Below, piece after piece: positions 18,440 through 27,488 of a stretch of 60,140 bases of DNA. Source of the stretch: Proteobacteria bacterium bin106 (GTDB lineage: Bacteria; Bdellovibrionota_B; Oligoflexia; Oligoflexales; Bin106); contig MPNI01000013.1 of NCBI GenBank assembly GCA_002238945.1, positions 1 to 60,140 of the forward strand, written 5' to 3'. The position numbers were made by a program, and so were the translations under genes. The notes beneath the pieces are model-generated. The model searched no databases and had not been told where the DNA came from. It worked only from the letters and a program-made list of their open reading frames with translations. Each line of letters begins with the position of its first letter. The stretch's first letter is position 1.

Positions 18440-19298
18440 GAAAATCCTTGGTAAAGAAACTCTGCTCTTTTCCAGGAAAGACTCCCTCTTTCACCTCTCC
18501 TACATAACGATGAAGAGCCTCTTCAATATTGTCATATACCGATCCAAAAGTTTTTAAAAATCGTGGCTTAAAAGAAGGATTCATACCAAGCAGATCTTGA
18601 AGAACAAGAATTTGCCCATCCACTCTCGCACCGGCACCAATACCAATCACCGGCACAGACAAAGCTTTTGCGACTTTAGCTGCTATTTCAGTAGGTACCA
18701 TTTCAAGTACCACAGAAAAGACTCCTGCCTCTTCCAAAGCTTGTGCTTGTCGAACTAACACATCTCCGTCTTCTGCAGTAGTGGCTTGAAGATATTGCTT
18801 GCCAAAACGATGCTTACTTTGTGGTGTGTATCCGAGATGCCCCATCACACATATGCCTGCATCCACAAATGCCCTCACAGTACTGAGAGCTATCTCACTC
18901 GAACCCTCAATTTTCAATGCCTGCGCTCCACCTTTTTGCATCAAATGACGAGCATTCTCAAAAGCCACAGACAAAGAAGCCTGATAGCTTAAAAAAGGCA
19001 TATCACTCACACATAAGGCTCTTGTTAAACCAGAAGAAACAGCAGCAGAAAAAACCAGCATATGATCCATCGTCACAGGAATAGTGGAAGAATAGCCAAG
19101 CATCACAGATCCTAAACTATCGCCCACAAGCACGAAGTCCACTGCTGTTTGATCGATAATACGCGCCATGGAATAGTCATAACAGGTGGTGGCGACAATG
19201 GGCTCACCTCGGTTTTTCTTAGCCTGCAAATCCTTCACCGTCACAGGAGAACGCCCCTCTAAAGAGCCCAAATGAGATGAAGTGGAAAGTGATGGCAT
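18432..19298 (-). CDS. panB: 3-methyl-2-oxobutanoate hydroxymethyltransferase
   Basis: This enzyme makes ketopantoate from 2-ketoisovalerate and methylene-tetrahydrofolate, the first committed step of pantothenate and CoA synthesis. At 288 residues it has the normal size. Recognisable stretches are VATTCYDYSMARIIDQ, the metal-binding VLVGDSLGSVMLGY with its Asp, PVTMDHML, the KIEGSSE segment, GHLGYTPQ, and VIGIGAGARVDGQILVLQDL. panC and panD are not in the window. The branched-chain keto acid substrate could come from the leucine-type dehydrogenase 320 bases upstream on the same strand, though the spacer full of repeats argues against a tight operon. Confidence 0.96.
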   Translation of the reverse strand: MPSLSTSSHLGSLEGRSPVTVKDLQAKKNRGEPIVATTCYDYSMARIIDQTAVDFVLVGDSLGSVMLGYSSTIPVTMDHMLVFSAAVSSGLTRALCVSDMPFLSYQASLSVAFENARHLMQKGGAQALKIEGSSEIALSTVRAFVDAGICVMGHLGYTPQSKHRFGKQYLQATTAEDGDVLVRQAQALEEAGVFSVVLEMVPTEIAAKVAKALSVPVIGIGAGARVDGQILVLQDLLGMNPSFKPRFLKTFGSVYDNIEEALHRYVGEVKEGVFPGKEQSFFTKDFPS

Positions 19299-19371
19299 AT
19301 TATATTTACCTGTAATTCCATAAGGATCACACTGCTCATTGTAAGCCTGTGTAAGCTGAAAATCTGTGTAA

Positions 19372-19440
19372 GCACATAAAGCACATAAAGCACATAAAGC
19401 ACATAAAGCACATAAAGCACATAAAGCACATAAAGCACAT
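19372..19440. repeat. 9-bp tandem repeat, 7.7 copies
   Basis: The unit GCACATAAA is repeated seven full times plus six bases, all identical. It lies in the probable upstream region of panB. Confidence 0.95.
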
Positions 19441-19456
19441 TATCCGAGCAAATTAT

Positions 19457-19495
<39 letters not shown>

Positions 19496-19617
19496 CACCA
19501 TACACACACCATGCTCACACTGGACGTATTCATTCATAAAATAAGCCAAACATCTACAGCAAGCCCAGCTAAGATGCGATCAGGACAAACCTCTGTCAAG
19601 AAATTATTTGTGATACC

Positions 19618-20712
19618 TCACTTTTTAAAAGGAGGCTTATAAGCCTGACTAAAAGGTTGTGTATGCTTTTTTGCCTCAAGAATATGCTTTTTACCTATGG
19701 CATAAGAAATCAAATGCGGTAATACACCCTCTTTTTTAGACTGAGAAAAGATATCATCAAGAGTGGCCTCAATGCCTTTCACTTTCACCATCAAATCACT
19801 GTGTGAAGCACCATCAAGACCATAAGAAGCATGCATCAATCCACCTGCATTAATCACATAATCTGGGGCATAAAGGATACCGCGCTCTGCCAATAAAGCA
19901 CCGTGTCGATCTGGATCTTCCAGTTGATTATTGGCTGCACCACCAACAATCTTAGCTTTCATTTCAGGAATGGTTTGATCATTGAGAATACCTCCACGAG
20001 CACATGGAGCATACACATCCACATCATGAGCATGGATAGCATCTGTATCAACCACTGAGGCTCCATATTTTTTAACCATAGTCTCCAAACGCTCATTATT
20101 GATGTCAGCCACCACCAATTGAGCTCCATCTTCATGTAAAAATTCGCATAAGCTTGCACCAACACTTCCCACGCCCTGCACAGCCACGCGCAAACCGGCA
20201 AAAGAATCACAGGATAGACGATCTTTAAGGGCTGCCTTCAAACCATAATACACACCCACCGCTGTAGCATAAGACACCCCTCCTTGTTCAGCACTATAAA
20301 CCAAACCAGAAACATAAGGAGAAACCTCACTCATCCATCGCAAATCCTCATAACGAGTATTCATATCCACAGATGTGATATAACGGCCAGCAAAACTATT
20401 CACAAAACGACCAAAAGCATGAAAAAAAGCTCGGCTTCTCAAGCGATTAACATCTCCCATAACCACTGCCTTGCCTCCGCCCAAAGGCAAACCTGCCACT
20501 GCCGCTTTATACGTCATACCGCGAGACAGTAACAAAGCATCTTTAAGAGCTTTTGATTGATCCGCATAATCTATTACCCGACACCCACCTAGTGCTGGCC
20601 CCAGTGTTGTATCATGAATCGCTATAATAGCCCGACACCCTGTAACAGCATCATAACTAAACAATACCTGCTCATGACCAAATTTATGCATATCATCCAT
20701 CAAAGTCATCAC
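19618..20712 (-). CDS. Leucine dehydrogenase-type amino acid dehydrogenase
   Basis: This 364-residue NAD-dependent enzyme would deaminate a branched-chain amino acid (Leu, Val or Ile) to its 2-keto acid and ammonia. The N-terminal catalytic domain has GPALGGCR (39-46), then MTYKAAVAGLPLGGGK with Lys69 and Lys81, matching the substrate and catalytic lysines of Glu/Leu/Phe/Val dehydrogenases. The Rossmann domain carries VAVQGVGSVGASLCEFL (177-193) with the GxGxxG loop and an acidic residue at VVADI. The length fits Leu/Phe dehydrogenases rather than GDH (~420). Phenylalanine or valine as main substrate cannot be excluded. ATG 20712 is preceded by AAGGAGGGG, a strong ribosome site. Confidence 0.9.
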   Translation of the reverse strand: MMTLMDDMHKFGHEQVLFSYDAVTGCRAIIAIHDTTLGPALGGCRVIDYADQSKALKDALLLSRGMTYKAAVAGLPLGGGKAVVMGDVNRLRSRAFFHAFGRFVNSFAGRYITSVDMNTRYEDLRWMSEVSPYVSGLVYSAEQGGVSYATAVGVYYGLKAALKDRLSCDSFAGLRVAVQGVGSVGASLCEFLHEDGAQLVVADINNERLETMVKKYGASVVDTDAIHAHDVDVYAPCARGGILNDQTIPEMKAKIVGGAANNQLEDPDRHGALLAERGILYAPDYVINAGGLMHASYGLDGASHSDLMVKVKGIEATLDDIFSQSKKEGVLPHLISYAIGKKHILEAKKHTQPFSQAYKPPFKK

Positions 20713-21094
20713 CCCTCCTTAAAATATATTTAAATAGCCGCAATCCTCAATAAAACCATCAAAAACCAGGCAACACAATCATTCACTGGCCTTCTTACTA
20801 CATCATATTTTGTTGTTATTTTTTTCTTCCATCTTTTCCAATCATCTTTGCAAACAGAATATGACATAACAAGCACTATGACATAAGCAATAAGCAGATT
20901 TTCTTCAAAATAACCTTCAAAATTCCAGAAAATATCAGATAAAAGATAACCCAAAGCATGTATGATGCATATGCACTCTTAAGTTAGTAGCTTTGTCCTT
21001 TCTACTGTATAATGATTCCAAGCTTTTAAAAACCTCTCTTAACCCTTATATTCGTTTTTTTATAAAACTTTATAACATTTTAAAAACACTCGTT
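20713..21094. other. Divergent spacer upstream of mnmG
   Basis: The spacer separates the minus-strand dehydrogenase from mnmG. It contains the TATAAT box described separately. The minus frame at 20730-20954 has no ribosome site and no motif and is not called. Confidence 0.4.
21008..21013 (+). promoter_or_regulatory. Probable -10 box of mnmG
   Basis: TATAAT lies about 80 bases before the mnmG ATG at 21095. The -35 region is weak. Its place inside the longest possible reading frame (which would start at 20993) argues that the longer start is wrong. Confidence 0.4.
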
Positions 21095-23119
21095 ATGGAA
21101 ACATTTGATGTCATCATCGTCGGCGGTGGTCATGCAGGCTGTGAAGCCGCACTGGCATCTGCTCGCCTAGGTGCTAAGACAGCACTTGTCACCATGTCCT
21201 GTGATCATATAGCTGCCATGAGCTGTAATCCTGCCATAGGTGGTACTGCCAAAGGCCATCTTGTTAAAGAGATCGATGCCTTAGGTGGTGAAATGGCAAA
21301 AAACATCGATCATACCACCTTACAGTTTCGCATCCTCAATCGCAGCAAAGGCCCCGCTATATGGTCATCACGGGCACAAGCAGATATGTATGCTTATAGC
21401 CAGCGCATGCGCACCCAAATCGATAAAGAACCTCTCTGCCATCTTAGACAAGACAAAGTCCAAGAGCTTCTTATCCATAACCACATCCATAACCACATCC
21501 ATAACCACATCCATAACCACACATCTTCTACCTCTTTTTCTACCTCTTTACCTTACACTCTAGGTATTAGAGGAAAAATTTTTGGCGTTATCAAAGCCAA
21601 ACAAGTGGTTCTCACCACCGGCACTTTCTTAGGAGGAACGGTACATATCGGTGATCAACGCTACTCTGCAGGACGCTCCCATGAGAATGCTTCTAGGGCA
21701 CTAGCCGCTTTCATAAAATCTCAAAATTTTCGCATGGGACGCCTCAAAACAGGTACACCTCCACGCCTCGATGGCCGCACCATAGACTTCTCTTCTCTCC
21801 AAAAACAACACTCCGATGAGTGTATCATCCCTTTTAGCTTTTCTCACTCACAGATCCCATCAAGTGCTCTAAAGTGTATGTATATCACCACCACAAACCT
21901 TAAAACCCATGACATTATCCAACAGAATATTCGTACATCTGCTGCCTACAGCGGCCAAATAAACAGTACTGGCCCACGCTATTGCCCATCTATTGAAGAT
22001 AAGGTCATGCGCTTCCCTGATCGAAATCAACATCAAATATTCCTCGAACCCACCAGCACACACTGCCAAGAAATCTACCCCAATGGCATCTCTACATCTT
22101 TGCCTCTTGATCTACAAAGACGTTTTATCCGCACCATCGAAGGATTGAACAAAGCGGATATCATCAAGCCCGGCTATGCCATCGAATACGACTTCATTGA
22201 TCCCACACAACTCAAATTATCTCTAGAAACAAAATCCATCCAAGGACTTTATCTTGCTGGACAAATCAACGGCACCACCGGCTATGAAGAAGCAGCAGCT
22301 CAAGGATTAATAGCCGGCATCAACGCCGCACGAGCCAGCCAAAACAAAGACCCATATCTTCCACAAAGAGAAACCTCCTATATCGGCGTACTCATAGAAG
22401 ATCTCACCAGCAAAGGCACCCAAGAACCCTATAGAATGTTCACATCTCGAGCCGAGCATCGTCTCTATCTCAGAGAAGACAACGCTGACCTACGACTTAC
22501 CCAAACAGGAAGAGATCTTGGGTTAGTGAAAGATGATGATTATACAGCATTTTGCACAAGAAAGAACCAACTCAAAAAAGGCCAGCACATTCTCACCCAT
22601 ACCACTCTTAAAGATCTTAAAGTTATTGATCCTAGCTACTTATCAAGTAAAGATAATAGCGGCACACCACTGCAACAGATTATCAGGCGTCCTCAAACAT
22701 CTCTAAAAAAATTGATCCAAGAAAATAAAAGCCTATACGAATTAGCTCAATTACCAGACAATATTATCAGAAGATTAGAAATTGAAGCCCGCTATAGCGG
22801 ATATATCAAACGATCTCAGATGGAAATCCAAACCACAAAAAGCCTACAAAATACCCGTATCCCATCCCATTTCGATTATACTTCCATTGGAGGATTATCC
22901 AAAGAAGCCCAAGAAAAGCTTCTTCTTTTTCTGCCAGAAAATCTCAAACAAGCTTCACAAATCAGCGGGATCACTCCCTCAGCTATACAAAGAATACGTA
23001 TCGCTTTAAACAAAACGCTCAATAATCATCCCATCCATAAAACCATCTCACCAAAACAGACCATAAAGTATCCAAGCAGCACATCTTCTACTCAAAGAAA
23101 AACCAGTTCGTCTCTATAG
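21095..23119 (+). CDS. mnmG: tRNA uridine 5-carboxymethylaminomethyl modification enzyme MnmG
   Basis: MnmG, with MnmE, modifies U34 of tRNAs that read split codon boxes. The start at 21095 puts the FAD-binding [20 protein letters not shown] at residues 5-24, as in all family members; an upstream start at 20993 would add 34 hydrophobic residues and cover the -10 box. Other signatures are [67 protein letters not shown] and [19 protein letters not shown]. At 674 residues it is longer than E. coli MnmG (629). Part of the excess is a His/Asn/Ile repeat (about 128-143) and a Ser/Thr-rich tail. mnmE and rsmG are not nearby. Confidence 0.97.
   Translation: METFDVIIVGGGHAGCEAALASARLGAKTALVTMSCDHIAAMSCNPAIGGTAKGHLVKEIDALGGEMAKNIDHTTLQFRILNRSKGPAIWSSRAQADMYAYSQRMRTQIDKEPLCHLRQDKVQELLIHNHIHNHIHNHIHNHTSSTSFSTSLPYTLGIRGKIFGVIKAKQVVLTTGTFLGGTVHIGDQRYSAGRSHENASRALAAFIKSQNFRMGRLKTGTPPRLDGRTIDFSSLQKQHSDECIIPFSFSHSQIPSSALKCMYITTTNLKTHDIIQQNIRTSAAYSGQINSTGPRYCPSIEDKVMRFPDRNQHQIFLEPTSTHCQEIYPNGISTSLPLDLQRRFIRTIEGLNKADIIKPGYAIEYDFIDPTQLKLSLETKSIQGLYLAGQINGTTGYEEAAAQGLIAGINAARASQNKDPYLPQRETSYIGVLIEDLTSKGTQEPYRMFTSRAEHRLYLREDNADLRLTQTGRDLGLVKDDDYTAFCTRKNQLKKGQHILTHTTLKDLKVIDPSYLSSKDNSGTPLQQIIRRPQTSLKKLIQENKSLYELAQLPDNIIRRLEIEARYSGYIKRSQMEIQTTKSLQNTRIPSHFDYTSIGGLSKEAQEKLLLFLPENLKQASQISGITPSAIQRIRIALNKTLNNHPIHKTISPKQTIKYPSSTSSTQRKTSSSL
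21475..21522 (+). repeat. 12-bp tandem repeat inside mnmG
   Basis: The unit CCATAACCACAT occurs four times. In the mnmG frame it encodes the four-residue period H-N-H-I. The insertion falls in the surface loop between QDKVQELL and the [15 protein letters not shown] strand. Confidence 0.95.
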
Positions 23120-23251
23120 AGTCTGTGACACAAAAGTAAATTTTTTCTAAAATCATAGAAAAAAATAATTATAAGAACACATTTTGATGAAAATATCATT
23201 TTTCTCTTAATAGATAGTGTAAGATTTTAGAAAAAATTTATATATTGCAAT

Positions 23252-23286
23252 AAAAAATCATCTTTATGCAAAAAGATGATTTTTTT
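23252..23286. terminator. Rho-independent-type terminator after mnmG
   Basis: The arms AAAAAATCATCTTT and AAAGATGATTTTTT pair perfectly around a six-base loop, ending in a T run. It lies 130 bases after the mnmG stop; by symmetry it could also serve the minus strand. Confidence 0.75.
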
Positions 23287-23342
23287 ATTGTCTTTGCTAT
23301 TTATGACTTCAAATAGAAATGAAGACGGTATAAGTTCTGCAC

Positions 23343-23454
23343 TCAACACACCAGATTCCATTCGCCTTTGACATGTTCAAGACCTCGAATACAAAATTGC
23401 CTAAACCTACGGCCTCGTTTTATCCAGGCTATTGCAGTCTCTGAGTGAGGTTAA
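23343..23454 (-). pseudogene. Decayed DDE transposase C-terminus (IS1182-like)
   Basis: The minus strand reads TAIAWIKRGRRFRQFC followed by IRGLEHVKGEWNLVC and a stop. This matches the end of IS1182/IS5-type DDE transposases (usual pattern: F-G-x-I-K-R-x2-G-F-R-x-F, then RGLEKV-x-GEW). Nothing upstream of it in this frame remains, so it is a fragment. The family is called from pattern only. Confidence 0.55.
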
Positions 23455-23503
23455 CTAGAGAAGTTACTGCCAAAGTGAGGTTAACTAGAGAAGGTACTGG
23501 GAA
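23444..23503. repeat. 30-bp direct repeat, two copies
   Basis: AGTGAGGTTAACTAGAGAAG starts at 23444 and again at 23474, with similar sequence to the end of each 30-base unit. It lies between the transposase fragment and the IS3-like relic. Confidence 0.85.
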
Positions 23504-23510
23504 TGGTCTG

Positions 23511-23580
23511 GAAAATCGGCTAAGATAGTGTTCGTTTTTTATAAAAGTTGCCATGACAGAAAGACATAAAGAAACGCTAT
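23511..23580 (+). mobile_element. IS3-like left-end relic (copy 2)
   Basis: AAAATCGGCTAAGATAGTGT is followed 20 bases later by ATG and the frame MTERHKETLY. The leader is shared with 58693-58850, where the frame begins MTSRHSYNEAFKRD, typical of IS3-family OrfA. The frame loses similarity after ten codons. Confidence 0.5.
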
Positions 23581-23763
23581 ACATGTTTATTATTTGTGGT
23601 TACACAAATAGTTTTTTTGGCAAAAAAAAGCAAAAAATCTGATGATTCCTTATACCATATAGCAAAGGATCTACAGATTTTTTGCGAAATTTCAGTGAGA
23701 AATTGAAATGAGTGATGGCTTAGGATGCAAACTACCGAAAACTTCCATATGAGTACAATTGTA

Positions 23764-24768
23764 TCAACGACTGTATTTTTGATGATCGATAGTTTCGCAT
23801 GCTTCTTTATCACTAACAGGCTCGCAGTATATTAAAGGAACTCTTAGAGTACCGGCTATCTCCCTTAAATTATTCATTGTTCTAAAAGAAAAATCTTTTA
23901 TGTCCATTTCAGGAAAATTTAATGTGTAGAATTTATGTGAGTTTTCCACACTTTGTCCTTCTTGTAAATGACTTTTTACCAAAAACAATACATTCTCATC
24001 TCTATCTTCATAAACTCCCTTGCTCTTTAAAACAGTAGCATTAAGATTATCTAAGGTTTTATTAGCCTTGATTCTTCTTACAGCATAATAACCAATTAAA
24101 ATCGAACTGACAAGCAAAGTAAACTTAGATATTTTACCGATCCTGTGAGAATGACTAGCCATGACTGCTGATTGATTATTTGCAGCAAAGTGTAATGAAT
24201 TATATATATTTTTAACAATACTTATTTTTTCTGCCGAAGTAGAGACCCTAAGACTTTTAAGCATCTCCCAATAATCACGGTGAAGATGAAATCCTACTGT
24301 AACGTATTTACTGAATCTATTAACCACAGCACTCATTAACACACCCAAGCTGTTCATCTTTAGCCCTGAATTAAAGTGATAGATATTTTCTTGGACTTTA
24401 TTGATTTTTTCATTTAACTCTTTGATTTTATCGTGTTGATCACTCACATCACTTACATTGACTAACGCATCAAAAGATGATGAATTTGCAGGATTAATAA
24501 TAAATGTGTCATTTACAGCTCCGCGAAAAGTTGGAACACAATGAATACGATTACACGTTATAATATAAACATGATTTCGATTTTCATCAAAAATATATTT
24601 CAATGTCTTTTCGCCAGAAGTTATACTTAACCCTCGAAGAGATACTTTTGTAAATCCAAGATCATCACGACTCAGATGAGATACATCTTCTTGAGCATTA
24701 CCACTGCAACTTGCTGCAAAATAGCATAGAAAAACCAAAGATACCAAACGCATATACTTATTCATCAT
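23764..24768 (-). CDS. Lipoprotein of unknown function
   Basis: I do not recognise this 334-residue protein. The N-terminus MMNKYMRLVSLVFLCYFAASCSGNAQ is a clear lipoprotein signal with lipobox AASC (Cys21). A short coiled-coil-like helix (KIKELNEKINKVQENI) lies near residues 117-132. A single hydrophobic segment (FTLLVSSILIGYYAV, about 217-231) would cross or sit in a membrane, unusual for a lipoprotein. The rest is mixed alpha/beta without an obvious catalytic motif; two Cys in IITCNRIHCVP could form a disulfide. It stands alone between IS debris and a barrel gene. Codon use is as AT-rich as that of its neighbours. Confidence 0.65.
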   Translation of the reverse strand: MMNKYMRLVSLVFLCYFAASCSGNAQEDVSHLSRDDLGFTKVSLRGLSITSGEKTLKYIFDENRNHVYIITCNRIHCVPTFRGAVNDTFIINPANSSSFDALVNVSDVSDQHDKIKELNEKINKVQENIYHFNSGLKMNSLGVLMSAVVNRFSKYVTVGFHLHRDYWEMLKSLRVSTSAEKISIVKNIYNSLHFAANNQSAVMASHSHRIGKISKFTLLVSSILIGYYAVRRIKANKTLDNLNATVLKSKGVYEDRDENVLFLVKSHLQEGQSVENSHKFYTLNFPEMDIKDFSFRTMNNLREIAGTLRVPLIYCEPVSDKEACETIDHQKYSR

Positions 24769-24986
24769 TATTCCCTATTTTTTCACCTACTATTGTTTTA
24801 TGAAAAGACTTACGTAGCATAAAGAGTATTTCTTCACTGAGAAATCTCTACGCAAAAACTATAAAGCAAAGAGTATGCCAAAATCTTACAAACAACTAAA
24901 TAAACCACCCACATACCCTGATAACAGTGCATTCAAAAGACACATGGCTGTGTCTTTTGATCTCATCACCTAATATCATCACGGTA

Positions 24987-25943
24987 TCAAAACAGATAAC
25001 CCAGGCTAACATTCAAGGGAGGAAGCATAGTAATAGTATTCCATCTTGCCGTAAAATGATCATCTAGAATTTTATCCACATCTGTTTGAACACTTGAAAA
25101 AACAACATGCCCCACTAAGGAGATAATATCAATTGCAAAGTAATAACGCTCACCAAAGACATGGAAAAAACCCGCTCCTATAGCAATACTGCCAGAAAAT
25201 TGATTTAAGTTCACATCTTTGCTATCGCGATCTAAATAAAAAACATCTGCCCCTTTTAAGCTATGGTTAGCATAATGCAGACCCAAAGTGGAACTCACAT
25301 AAAGGGGATGAGTTGAAACAGGAATATAAAGAAAACGTCCATAGCCACTAAAAAATCTTGATGTTAAATTATAGCTAAACTTGCGAGTCAATGTTTGACG
25401 AGATGAGCGTCCATAACCCAGAGAACCTTGAAACCAGCCTCTCTTAGGTAATTTTCTTAAGTAATAGCCTCCCACAAACGCATTATAGTGAGACTCCCCT
25501 AGAAAAGCTCCAACACCATTTTCATAGGCATTCAGTCTCTCATTCACCCCAGATGTCAAGACTTTATCAACTTCTTCTTCCACCATGGCTTCATAATTTG
25601 CATCCGTTTCATGATCTTGTTGTTTCATCTCAAAATCAGATTCCGTATCCTCTTCATCTTCGCTAATCACATAGACTTCATCTTCTCGCTCAAAACCTGG
25701 CTCTTTATCAGAAAATATACCATCCCAAAAACCTTGCCAAAAAGACCCAGAGGATGAACTCGATTCTTCTGTATCTGTATCTTCTGTTTTTTGAGGTGAC
25801 ACCTCAGAGTCTGATTCTGCCTCCTGAGCATATACAAGACTACTTTCTATCATCAACACTGTCATCAACACTATCCCCATCACCACCCATAACATGATGA
25901 CTAGACGAGCTGTCCAGAAGAAACAAAAAAACATACGGCTCAT
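24987..25943 (-). CDS. Outer-membrane beta-barrel-like protein with acidic N-terminal region
   Basis: This is a 318-residue exported protein. Residues 12-40 are a long signal segment ending AQEAES. Residues 40-130 are Glu/Asp/Ser-rich and probably disordered. From about 140 to the end, alternating polar/hydrophobic strands with Gly and aromatics (YNAFVGGYYLRKLP, WFQGSLGYGRSSRQ, YVSSTLGLHYANHS, SGSIAIGAGFFHVFGER) suggest an eight-strand barrel, and the last residue is Phe (NVSLGYLF), the usual signal for the BAM machinery. Function is unknown. The call as a barrel is by pattern, not family. Confidence 0.65.
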   Translation of the reverse strand: MSRMFFCFFWTARLVIMLWVVMGIVLMTVLMIESSLVYAQEAESDSEVSPQKTEDTDTEESSSSSGSFWQGFWDGIFSDKEPGFEREDEVYVISEDEEDTESDFEMKQQDHETDANYEAMVEEEVDKVLTSGVNERLNAYENGVGAFLGESHYNAFVGGYYLRKLPKRGWFQGSLGYGRSSRQTLTRKFSYNLTSRFFSGYGRFLYIPVSTHPLYVSSTLGLHYANHSLKGADVFYLDRDSKDVNLNQFSGSIAIGAGFFHVFGERYYFAIDIISLVGHVVFSSVQTDVDKILDDHFTARWNTITMLPPLNVSLGYLF

Positions 25944-26178
25944 AACACTATCTTCTCCAAAAAACCACTACCAACTTAGAACAAGTTCATAACTGCAAAA
26001 AATGATACATATCCATTACAATATACTCCCTACAACCTACCACCGTATGACCACTTCTATTGTATCCTATTTTTCCTTCCTTACCTTCCACCTGATAGAT
26101 GCTCTTTAGCTTGATAACTACCACAAGAGCCTCTATCATGTGCTACACTCGACTTCATCTCTTACCAGTTGACTGGCA

Positions 26179-26205
26179 GTTGATAGCCAAATACCGGCTA
26201 TCAAC
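26179..26205. promoter_or_regulatory. Perfect inverted repeat in divergent spacer
   Basis: GTTGATAGCC and GGCTATCAAC pair around a seven-base loop. No T run follows on either strand, so it is more likely an operator or RNA hairpin than a terminator. A second small palindrome, CCAGTTGACTGG, lies just before it (about 26165-26176). Confidence 0.4.
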
Positions 26206-26223
26206 TTATGACCCATGGCTCTT

Positions 26224-26259
26224 GTTTGAGAATCTGTTTGAGAATCTATTCAAGAATCT
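26224..26259. repeat. 12-bp near-tandem repeat, three copies
   Basis: GTTTGAGAATCT occurs twice exactly and a third time as ATTCAAGAATCT. It lies about 50 bases before the barrel-like lipoprotein gene. Confidence 0.7.
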
Positions 26260-26308
26260 GTTCAAAAACCTTAAATGATCACATAAAGCTATAGCCTTGA
26301 TTTTATCC

Positions 26309-26935
26309 ATGAAAACATTTCTACAAAGACTCATCATAGCAAACTTACTGTTGGTCTTGAGTTGTAGTTACAATCAGGAAGTGATGGCTCATGGAGTATC
26401 GGTAGATGTATCTCGCATAGAAGAAACAGATGATATTTTCAAGAACGCCATAGGCATCAGTTATCAGTACGGCAATGTAGCTGCTCTATCATGGCATTAC
26501 TGGCGACGACATTTTGGCCCAGCTAAAGAAAATCGCCAACTTATATCCATTTACGGCTTAATGGAGCCAGCAAAAAGTTTTGATATTCAGGTCAAAATAG
26601 GACCTTCTTTGTTATTACAAAACAGCACTTATCAAAACAAGTCTCATAGTACACCACTGACTACCAGTGAATACAATATAGGACTCCTCCTGGGTGCGCG
26701 CATGGGGCTGATACATTACCGTGATTTCACTCTATCAGCACGAGTTGATTCCCATTTATTCCCTGCTGATACCGCAGTTATTGTGGGTGTAACTGGAAGA
26801 AAACTTTTGCTATCGTTATCTCTTTCTTATGCCATAGATCGAGAAAAAACAGCTCCACAGCTACCTACGTTGACAGATTTCGTTAGCGATTATTTCCGTT
26901 CGGATTCTAAGAAGGTACCTACTGATGCATTGTGA
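26309..26935 (+). CDS. Barrel-like lipoprotein of unknown function
   Basis: I chose ATG 26309, which gives MKTFLQRLIIANLLLVLSCS: a lipoprotein or export signal with Cys at position 19. A TTG twelve bases upstream is the only longer option. The 208 residues contain alternating strands (AIGISYQYGNVAALSWHYW, FDIQVKIGPSLLLQ, YNIGLLLGARMGLIHY, KLLLSLSLSYAIDR), which suggests a small beta-barrel or jelly-roll; I do not recognise a family. Its end overlaps the next start by 11 bases, so the two genes are translationally linked and likely act together. The next gene is also exported and Gly-rich. Confidence 0.6.
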   Translation: MKTFLQRLIIANLLLVLSCSYNQEVMAHGVSVDVSRIEETDDIFKNAIGISYQYGNVAALSWHYWRRHFGPAKENRQLISIYGLMEPAKSFDIQVKIGPSLLLQNSTYQNKSHSTPLTTSEYNIGLLLGARMGLIHYRDFTLSARVDSHLFPADTAVIVGVTGRKLLLSLSLSYAIDREKTAPQLPTLTDFVSDYFRSDSKKVPTDAL

Positions 26936-27446
26936 TCCCACAAGCCATAAGCAGAGCAAAGCATACACATTATCTATGTGTATAGTGGCACTGATGATGA
27001 TCGCCTCTAGCGGTGATTTCAAAGGTAAAGCTTATGGAGGCTTGGAAGGAGCTACTATAGCTACAGGGCCTATATCTTTGGGAATGGGAGGAGCTAATCC
27101 ACCATCACTCAACAACGTTGAGCATCAGCTCACTTTCATTTTTCCTCATAGCGAAGTGGTTCTTGCTCTAAGTCCGGGAATATTTTACGCCTGGCGTAGC
27201 TCACTCAAAGATGCTTACTTATCCATTGGGGGGGGCTTGGTGACGGATGCTTATGGGCTGGGTCTTGGTGCCACCATTGGCTTTGGTTATTATTTATTTT
27301 GTCTAGGTGTATGTCTCAGTCTTGAGTACCGTCAAGCCATAGGTATCAATTTTCTTAAGGCTGGTAAATTTCCCAATCAGAAAGTACCTCTTATAGATAT
27401 TCAGGTCCCATACACCATCAAATTAGGCATGACTGTCTTCATGTAA
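26925..27446 (+). CDS. Small Gly-rich exported or membrane protein
   Basis: This 173-residue protein is of unknown family. Residues 15-37 form a hydrophobic export segment (LSMCIVALMMIASSGDFKGKA with cleavage possible near AYG). The remainder is Gly-rich with strand-like stretches (GPISLGMGGANPP, VVLALSPGIFYAWR, YLSIGGGLVTDAYGLGLG, YTIKLGMTVFM), like short outer-membrane barrels. The ATG lies within the last codons of the preceding gene. A matrixin-type protease follows 42 bases later on the same strand, so three exported proteins form one probable operon. A run of seven G lies at about 27230. Confidence 0.55.
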   Translation: MHCDPTSHKQSKAYTLSMCIVALMMIASSGDFKGKAYGGLEGATIATGPISLGMGGANPPSLNNVEHQLTFIFPHSEVVLALSPGIFYAWRSSLKDAYLSIGGGLVTDAYGLGLGATIGFGYYLFCLGVCLSLEYRQAIGINFLKAGKFPNQKVPLIDIQVPYTIKLGMTVFM

Positions 27447-27488
27447 GATATATTTACCATCATCATTTTAGATTCAAGAAATTACCCA

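Larger units (their letters stand above)
23120..23763. other. Convergent spacer with terminator and IS debris
   Basis: These 644 bases hold the terminator at 23252-23286, a decayed transposase C-terminus (minus), a 30-bp direct repeat and an IS3-like left end (plus). No intact gene is present. Confidence 0.7.
25944..26308. other. Divergent spacer with inverted and direct repeats
   Basis: The spacer lies between two divergently read envelope genes. It holds a perfect 10-bp inverted repeat (26179-26205) and a 12-bp near-tandem repeat (26224-26259). Promoters for both genes should be here but no strong consensus is visible. Confidence 0.4.

Noticed and set aside
20993-21094. Longer N-terminus for MnmG
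   Set aside because: It would cover the TATAAT box and add 34 residues before the universal FAD-binding start.
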